Translations under genes and position numbers: made by a program
Notes under the pieces: generated by a model
Told to the model about the DNA's origin: nothing
Database searches by the model: none
Seen by the model: only the letters and a program-made list of their open reading frames with translations
Part shown: in pieces, positions 41,901 through 50,900 of the stretch
Layout: every line of letters begins with the position of its first letter
Numbering within the stretch: position 1 is the first letter of the stretch
Assembly (NCBI GenBank): GCA_942159475.1
Contig: OW804102.1
Coordinates: 20,898,684-20,962,683 of the forward strand
Length of the DNA stretch: 64,000 nt
Reading direction: 5' to 3'
DNA from: Sthenelais limicola
Taxonomy: Eukaryota > Annelida > Polychaeta > Phyllodocida > Sigalionidae

Positions 41901-44900
41901 AGATGAATATTTATGCATTTAATGTCTTCTTACACATGTTGGCCATGTACTTGCCAAGTTTAGTTGTTGTATTTTGGTTGTTTTGCTCACAGGAGGAGAT
42001 TAAAAATTATGGGTGCAGGTTGTGACGTCCGACATAAGTAATGTATTGTCCGACACGATAACTAGTAGTTCTCATATCATGATCTGAGAGGTGCTGATGA
42101 TAGTTTTTCCTTAGTTATTTCGACTTGATTAGTGAGTAATCATGTTGTGCTGTCTAGAACAGCAGTTTTCTGAAAGATTAAAGACACTTTTGCCTTCAAC
42201 AGGGCCAATGTACAAAATTATTTTCTGGAATTTTACCTTTTTGGGGAGTTTGGTGAAAGCTACTGCCAAAGTAAAGTTATGTAGATGAATATTTATGCAT
42301 TTAATGTCTTCTTACACATGTTGGCCATGTACTTGCCAAGTTTAGTTGTTGTATTTTGGTTGTTTTGCTCACAGGAGGAGATTAAAAATTATGGGTGCAG
42401 GTTGTGACGTCCGACATAAGTAATGTATTGTCCGACACGATAACTAGTAGTTCTCATATCATGATCTGAGAGGTGCTGATGATAGTTTTTCCTTAGTTAT
42501 TTCGACTTGATTAGTGAGTAATCATGTTGTGCTGTCTAGAACAGCAGTTTTCTGAAAGATTAAAGACACTTTTGCCTTCATCAGGGCCAATGTACAAAAT
42601 TATTTTCTGGAATTTTACCTTTTTGGAGTGTTTGGTGAAAGCTGCTGCCAAAGTAAAGTTATGTAGATGAATATTTATGCATTTAATGTCTTCTTACACA
42701 TGTTGGCAATGTACTTGCCAAGTTTAGTTGTTGTATTTTGGTTGTTTTGCTCACAGGAGGAGATTAAAAATTATTGGTGCAGGTTGTGACGTCCGACATA
42801 AGTAATGTATTGTCCGACACGATAACTAGTAGTTCTCATATCATGATCTGAGAGGTGCTGATGATAGTTTTTCCTTAGTTATTTCGACTTGATTAGTGAG
42901 TAATCATGTTGTGCTGTCTAGAACAGCAGTTTTCTGAAAGATTAAAGACACTTTTGCCTTCATCAGGGCCAATGTACAAAATTATTTTCTGGAATTTTAC
43001 CTTTTTGGAGTGTTTGGTGAAAGCTGCTGCCAAAGTAAAGTTATGTAGATGAATATTTATGCATTTAATGTCTTCTTACACATGTTGGCCATGTACTTGC
43101 CAAGTTTAGTTGTTGTATTCCGGTTGTTTTGCTCACAGGAGGAGATTAAAAATTATTGGTGCAGGTTGTGACGTCCGACATAAGTAATGTATTGTCCGAC
43201 ACGAAAACTATCTACTAAAGATCATGATTTGAGAGGTGCTCAGAAGAAATTATCATTCCTTTTCTCTATTGTAGTAGTTAATAATCATATTTTGCTGTCA
43301 AGAACAGCTGTTTTTGGAATCTTTTTGTAATTTTTGGCCAAATGGAAGCCAAGAGTGAACAGTGATTATCATGAATTGATGTATTTTGGGAGAGTTTTGT
43401 GTATGCTGCTAATAAAGCAAATTCATACACTACATTTTTGTTAAATTGATGTTGTTCTTACACATGTTGGGCATAGACATGCCAAGTCCAGTGTCTGTAA
43501 TGTCATTAATTTGCTTACAGGACGAGTTTGAAAATGTTTGGTACAAATGGTGATGTCCGGCACAAAAAAACGTAATGTCCGACACCAAAATAGGGTCAAC
43601 TTCAAACATCTGGGGACTAGATTAATTATATTTTTGGTCGAATTTAGACTCATAGTATTGAGGCACAATAGTTAAAGTTTCATCAAACATGATTTGAAGC
43701 CAAAAAGACCACTTTAGTGGATACAGGAAAAAAGTGTACAAAGTGGAAATAATGTAAACAGGATTCCGGATGATAACAGTTTTTAGACGTTTTTCAACAA
43801 GCTTTTTCACTTAGAGTTATTCAGAGTTGAAAAATTATATTTAATACACTCAAGGCCCATATATTGCTCTATCTAGTTCCCAAATATAAAGAAATTCGAG
43901 TGTGAATTGAGCGATCTATGAGCTAAAGTGCAATTCGGAGGTATTTGGATGGCGGACATCACATCGAAAATGGCTATTTTGTTTAAAGAGCTCTAAAAAC
44001 TGAACGAATGGGAATTAAGCGTAATAATTGGTATTGTTAGAGAGCTGATAGTATAAGCTATCATAAAAATACGGTTGTAGAAACATTTGGGGCGTTTTAC
44101 CAAAAATGACTCTCCCAGCGGAATTGTACATTCCTAGAAAATCTGACCCATATATATATATAAGGGTCAGATCGTCGGAAAATGTACAATCGTCCGCCCT
44201 AAGAATTTAGTAAATTCTGCCAATTTAGACCTAAAAAATAGCCAATACTAGGCATATCTGAATGTATTTGATATTGCCTTGATTCAAACAATCCCTTCGG
44301 TTATGTTAAACTTCATTTTTGCGTTGAATTGGGGTTATTTGAGAGGATTGGTGAAGACGAATTGTACATTTCTGGCGATTCCACCCATACGATTAATTGG
44401 TTGATTAATGAAGTATGTACTCACAGCTATTGGGTGGCGCCATGCTGAGGTCAGTGAGGGTTTTATTGAGGGCGAGGGCAGTAAAGAGCATCATGTCCCA
44501 GGTGTAGAAGCGTTGTTCATAGGCGAACATGTCCCAGGCGTCGGGTCGCTTGTCCAGCAACATGGTGTCTATCTGGCGCGGGGTCAGCCCACTGATGGTC
44601 ACCTCGTCCAGGTCGGGGTTCTCTAGCACCGCATTACCTGCAATGGTGCATCACATGGCTTGTATTTGTAATTAAATTATTTTATTCAGCGAGAAACATT
44701 ATGCAACTTGGTACACTATATCTCAGCCGTCGCTGATTTACTGGAAAAACATAACAATAGTTTCTTTACATCACATCTTATAATCTCTTCTATGTATGGC
44801 TTAGATTACCAGAATCGTTTAGAATCGTTTTGTCAAGATTGTCTGCAATAGGGGACTTGCATAGCCGCCATTTTGAATCTTTATTCGCATGGAATTATAG

Positions 44901-47900
44901 GACTAATGGTACAGTCTATAAAATCTATAGAAAACATGTCATGTTCAGCATGGACTATTTATCAATGTTCTAATATCAATATCTATGTGTTATACACGTT
45001 TTCATGACACAAGTCCCTATTTTTCCCACCATGCATTTGGTTTTTCATAGATTATTTATACAAGCTCTGATGATGGTTAAAACACTATTCTTGCAATATT
45101 CGAACATTTGTATGTCAGATTTCACCAGAATTCATCCCAGCATGCACTGCAGTAGACATGCACAGTGAAACATGCAAATCCCCTATCAGATGCCCTCCTA
45201 ACCAGTAAATAATTCCCACTAACCCTAAAACACCCGCATGATTGAAGCACCTCCCCTATTTGGCAGTGAAAGGGTTGTGATATAGTGTTATTGCCATTAT
45301 CGATGACATAAGGAGTGAAAGCAAAGTACCTCAAAGAAGGGATTAAACTTATGCCATATAATATACCCTCAGGAAGAGGGAAAACAAATCTGCCTTAAAA
45401 CAAATCTCGGGGGGGGGGAATATATCGCAGGTTTCAGAAGATATATTTGGACCCATGAGTGATAGAAAACCGGAAAGCTTTAAGGTGTTTATTTTTGTTA
45501 ATTCTTCACTGTAATCACCAAAGCCGCCTTTAGATGGACACAAGGACACAATGCCCGGAGGAAGACCAAACAGTAGGCAAAGAGTAAAGAAAGAGTTGAG
45601 AGAGATGAGAATGCCTCAGGTTTCAGAGTCAAAGAGCAAGGCCAACGACCGAGACAGATGGCGATTGCTAACCTTTGTGATCCGATTTAAGCTAGGAACA
45701 AAGAATTTCTATAAAAAACTACTATCCGTGTCAGATAATTTCCTCCATACCTTCAGGGGTGTCGATGAATACAGTGATATCTATAAATGTGTGATGTATG
45801 TATTGTACCCAGACAACAGGACCCACACATGGGCCAGGGCGTCAGAAATTGTACAACTTGCTTTCACGTGCAATTATCCTATTAAATAACCCAACCGTAA
45901 GAAAGAATGACGATCAAAATGAGTTCAATATTTGTCTTAACCAACCCAATAACAAATATTATATAGCCAGAATATTTAGCCAGAATATTTAGCCTAATTT
46001 AGCAGAGTTTACACAATGTGTAGAGCTGCCGGTTGTACGTTTCCTAAAGCCCGCCCCCAGTACACATGGGTCAGATCATCAGAAAATGTACAATCGGCAA
46101 CTTTACACATGAATAACATTGTGTTAAATTGGACGGGGAAAAGGCGAATACTATAGGTATATTTGAGTACAATATTTAGTGATGCGTTGGTTCAAACAAT
46201 GTGTTTGGTTACATTGAACTGCATGTTTTTAAATTGTCTTAAATTTGAGTTATTTGAGAGGATTGAAGACCAATTGTAGACTTTGTGACGCGCTGCCCCA
46301 GTGCACGTGTACCCACCGTATAGAGCGCCCTCTGCTGCCCGCTTCATCTGCTCCCTGCTACAGTCTATGGCGGGGTCAGGCTTCTCCCACCAGTCTGGCT
46401 GCATCCAGCCTATCAGTATCCACACTATGTGCGGCCCGTACAGCCCCACCTTGTACGCCTGAAACAAACACACACATTTCATGACATTTCATTCTCTTTT
46501 TTTTCTTTTTTTAAAATCCTTTATTCAATTCCCTGCCGTCGAAGCTTCTACAATTCTAAGACATCATTGAAGTTATGAGAAAGGTCACGTGGCATGCAAT
46601 TTTAGAGTAAATTGTACAGGAGTATAATACCAACATTCTGCATGTTTGTACGATAGATTAATAGAAACACTTGACTAAGACATAACATGAAAGAGATACC
46701 AGGGAGTTTACAAACTTGAATTTACAGCTAGGTCCCATATTATGTTACCATGTGGGATCGATCTCTATAGTTAACTTTCTTAGGTCTTAACAGCATTAAT
46801 TTCTCGCAAATATCTTCTCTAACCTGTCTCCATGGCTTTCTTTCCTCTATGCGAGAGTTCCAATCCACACCTATGAACCTCTAATTTTAATTCTCTTAAT
46901 TCATCTATGTATTATTCATCCGTTTCTATAGTTAGTTTCCTATTGTCTAATTGGTGGAAAGTGAAGGTTATCAGAAGCAACAAGAATAGGTATCTCAGCG
47001 GCGCGTCGGTGGTGTAACGGTCAGCATGGTTGCCTTCCAAGCAGTCGATACGGGTTCGATTCCCGGCCGACGCACTTTTGGGCGCGTCTTAGGAGGTAGG
47101 TTCGTTTATTTGGTATGCGAGTCTTCTAAAAGTTCTATTGAGAGCAAAGAAAGCAGACTACCGCTGAAATTTCTCATGAAAGACTATTTGATATAGGTAC
47201 GTTATACTTTGTTAAGAAAACCTAGCAAAAACCGATTGGATTTTGACAAAGCTATTGGACAGCGCCATTTTATATGGTTATTTTATTGTTCTCATGTATT
47301 CTCCTCCCATGCATGTTCCACAATGTGAGGATTTTTTTAAAACAACCCAGCCACCTACCTCACTTAGTCTTTCACTTTTATATTGAATTGTACCGGTGTG
47401 TGTGTGTGTGGGGGGGGGGGGGGTAAACACCCTATAAAAACCGTAATAGGCGGATGGAAAAAATATATTTGAATTACCAACGAGGCCTATATCAAGAGTT
47501 GAAGTGTGCTAGAGTGTGAGAAATTTGGACTCACCTCACAAAACACTTTGCGGGCCATGGCTTCCCAGAAGTTACCAACAATTATACGAGCATCCATGAC
47601 CTGGAAGATAAATAGAGACAGTATTATACACTAGTCGTGCATGCGCCTATCTCACATATGTCTGTTCATACCTGCACTGTATCCTGTATCATCCATCCAT
47701 GTCTTGACCCATCCTCCAGTGCAGAGCTTTACTCCTTGCGTTCCTGAGTCATACGATTAGTAGAATCTGCCCTGCTTTGGGAGGTTGGACTTGACCAATA
47801 TATTGGCTATATTCTCCGTTTTCATGAATAACCTATCACTCCATGTTACTGTATTTGTAATGATCTGGGGAAAGTCTAATACTATTTCTCTATTATATTC

Positions 47901-50900
47901 CCAAGAAGGAATCGCAGATCAATACCGAAGTCTATTCTCAGAAATGGATTAGAGATATAGAATGAATTTGTATTAAAATACAACAAGCACCATGACGTGG
48001 AGAAGGTGTATTTAGGTATGAATTAGAGAAGTTGCACTTAGAACTGTAAAGTTAAAGGTAAATGCCAGCGTCGTCAGCAGTGCTGCAGGCGGGAATTCAA
48101 GAAACTAATGTATACAAAAATATAATTCACAATATTGTTTTCAAACTTCGTCTTCGTCGAGAAAGAACATGGTTGGAGTTCAAAAATCCAAAAAGATAGG
48201 ATGTTATCATATTATTTTGTGTTCTAGGGATGACTGAAGTTTACTTCCATTGATTTCAATGGGGAAAACTCATTGTGATACAGTGAGGAGGATAACTTTT
48301 TTAGTTCAATGACCCCTTATCTGTTTAATTGGAAGGGTAGAATAACATGTCAGCTATCCTATCCAGATTTTAAAGATAATCGCATAATTCAATCATCTGC
48401 TATTTGCAGAAAAAATTCGGAAATACTGGTTTTCCCATAGGATTCTATAATGAACAGTAGTAAATTTCAGTGGTCCCTGAAACAAAAACTAATTCAATGA
48501 CATATGGTTTTGGGGGGCTTTTGGGGTTTCCACAACCATGTTCTTTCTAAATCCAAAGTCTAAAAAAAATCCATGATTACTTTATTTTGTATTTAACACT
48601 GGCATTGATACCTTTAAGCGCCCGGCGCGGCTATGAACAAACAAGCGCAATAAGGACATATTTAGATGTAATACACTCTATTCGAGATGTGTTGAGAGTA
48701 AACTTCAGAGGGGGATACTTTTACAGGGTCAAGTCTTGAAATGTCTTTAGCGACGGGGGTGACGGGGGTGCGACTAGGGCTAGAACATAAACATATCAAT
48801 GAGAAAAGGTTTAACTTTAAAACAAGGAAAGTATCAGGACAGAAAGTATTGCCATCCATGGTAACAGACATAAATAGCGATCACCATGACCAACTTGAGG
48901 CACTAACACAGCCATACATTGGAGCCGGCAAAGTTAGTGCCCCTTAGCCACCCCTGAACCCGCCACCATTCTTGCCGCATCTCCAATAGAGTGTACATGT
49001 AATTATATGACAACCGTGAGTAGTATACGAAAATGTGGGCGCAATTACTGCCCATACCGCGTGGTGATATACAGTGAGAATTCCCATTGGTTTCACCCAC
49101 TTATGGTGAACATGTGTGGTGGGCCTATGAGAGATAGGGCCTCGCCTACTTCTCTGAACATGTTATCTTTAATTACTCCTGTGTGTACCATTGAAACTCA
49201 GTCTCAGTCCAGTTAGCCCCCATATTACCTATGTTATAATTTATCTATGGGTGATATAATATATTATTTGAATTGTGACTGTGGTGTGTTTTCTTTTCTC
49301 TCCTTCCTGAGACGTGGTAGAGCAAGTGCTGATTAGGCCATTCACACCTTAGATAATGTTATAGATTGATTATTATTTTTGATTATATTGTTATAACAAT
49401 TTATTTTTAACTTAACGACGACGTCTGAAAACATCCATGCTATATAGTACTTTTTGTTATTACTTTTTTATGTAAATTAAATGTGATATTTAAGAGTTAA
49501 ATAGATATTAGAGTATTTACCTTGAGATTCCTGACTTGCTTGGTGGGATCTTCTTGTATGAGTTCAGACGTGAGCAGGGTGATGTTATTCTCCTCCATCA
49601 TACCCACCAGGTGCTCTGTAACCTGCCGGCAAAATCTACATTTACATTTACCCTATTTACCCGTTTATAAGCCCGGGCTTATATAAATTTCAACTGGTGA
49701 TAGAGCAGGCTTATATTCGGGGTTGGGATTATAATGTGTACTTTACCATAAGTATAGGTTTACCCCGACCCGGCTTATAAACGGGGAAATACGGTACTTT
49801 ATGAATATTGCCAATGGATCTTTAACGTGCAGTGATATAGGTATGTATCTGAAGGAGCAACACATTTATGAGCGCATTAACACTCGGCAATGCACGTAGT
49901 GGTCCCATGACCTTGCTGGCCGAGAGAGAAACAGCTGCAAATGCTCATAAACCTTGTATGGACATTCATCAGAAGTCTATTGAGGATATATCAAACATTT
50001 GAAGCAAAGACATATAACTCCAACCGAGGCGTTTGAAATATGATGCACATCAATTATATCTATGTAAGTAAGTTTGAGTGCAAATTATATATCTGGTGCT
50101 CTTACAAACAAAGCTACTTAGAGTAGCACATCAAGACTAAGGTGCATGGCAATAAAGTTGTAAGGCCCTCATATGTAGGTGACCCCACCGACTCATGAAC
50201 TCTGAGACACTATTCGGCTGAACCATTGCAGCGCCGAGCCATTACAGTTGGTTTACTGCAACCCTCAACCAGAATCACACCGAGAAGAAGTCAGAGAAAT
50301 AATACATGTAATGTAATCGTTAAAATTCCACGTCTTGATTCTTCTATAAGGCTAAACTGCCCAGCTCGAGGGAATAACAGTAACTGATAGCGCTCCAATG
50401 TTTGGGATTTGAGGTAGGATCTGATTTGATCATGCATGCCAAAAAGCAATACTACAAAGAGAAACTAATGATGATAATTGCATTTAATGGGTGTTTTTAC
50501 CCACTGGAAGGTAGCAATACTACATACAGAAACTAATGATGATAATTGTATTTCATGGATGTCCTTACCCACTGGAAGGTCTCGTAGAACTCAAATATGG
50601 TGGCCACCTTGTACCACTTGTAGTAGTGGAACAGTTCTATCAGCATGGGGTTCCTAGCGCTCTCTGGCGGCCAGTTACGGAAGAAGCGCGGGTACAGGTC
50701 CTTGTCCGACAGATAGGCTGCTGTGGCTTCAGGCGAAATCTGTACCAATATTTACAGTGCTATCTTTTACAACATTTCTTTTTGAAGGAGGCCCTATATA
50801 TACACCAAAACTATGAATTCAGCAGTGTTTGTTTTAAAGTTGTATTTGTATGAAATTGGTTACATGAGAGATTCCGACTTTCCGAAATGAAAGTTAGCAA

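Larger units (their letters stand above)
28055..44149 (+). mobile_element. 16.1-kb DNA transposon with DDE-type transposase
   Basis: Bounded by inverted ends starting GGGTCAGATTTTCTA; the first 28 bp of each match at 27 positions (28055-28082 against the complement of 44122-44149). TA-rich sequence abuts both ends, so the target duplication cannot be read. Inside, left to right: unique left end; about four 520-bp units (29340-31515); a four-exon transposase gene (31549-38164); 153/160-bp units (about 38290-39598); ten 382-bp units (40080-43600); unique right end. It sits antisense in intron 7 of the receptor gene. The transposase superfamily could not be named from memory with confidence. Confidence 0.8.

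Noticed and set aside
40080..43600. Possible CRISPR array
   Set aside because: Units are 382 bp with no short repeat/unique spacer pattern, and the sequence is a metazoan intron; it is a transposon-internal satellite.
28055..44149. LTR retrotransposon reading of the two flanking arrays
   Set aside because: The left and right arrays are not direct copies of each other, there is no gag-pol, and the ends are inverted, not direct.
46738..46960. Minus-strand stretch ELRELKLEVHRCGLELSHRG resembling a SAP helix-turn-helix
   Set aside because: Only about 30 residues, closed by stops, with no neighbouring domain; similarity is too weak to call.
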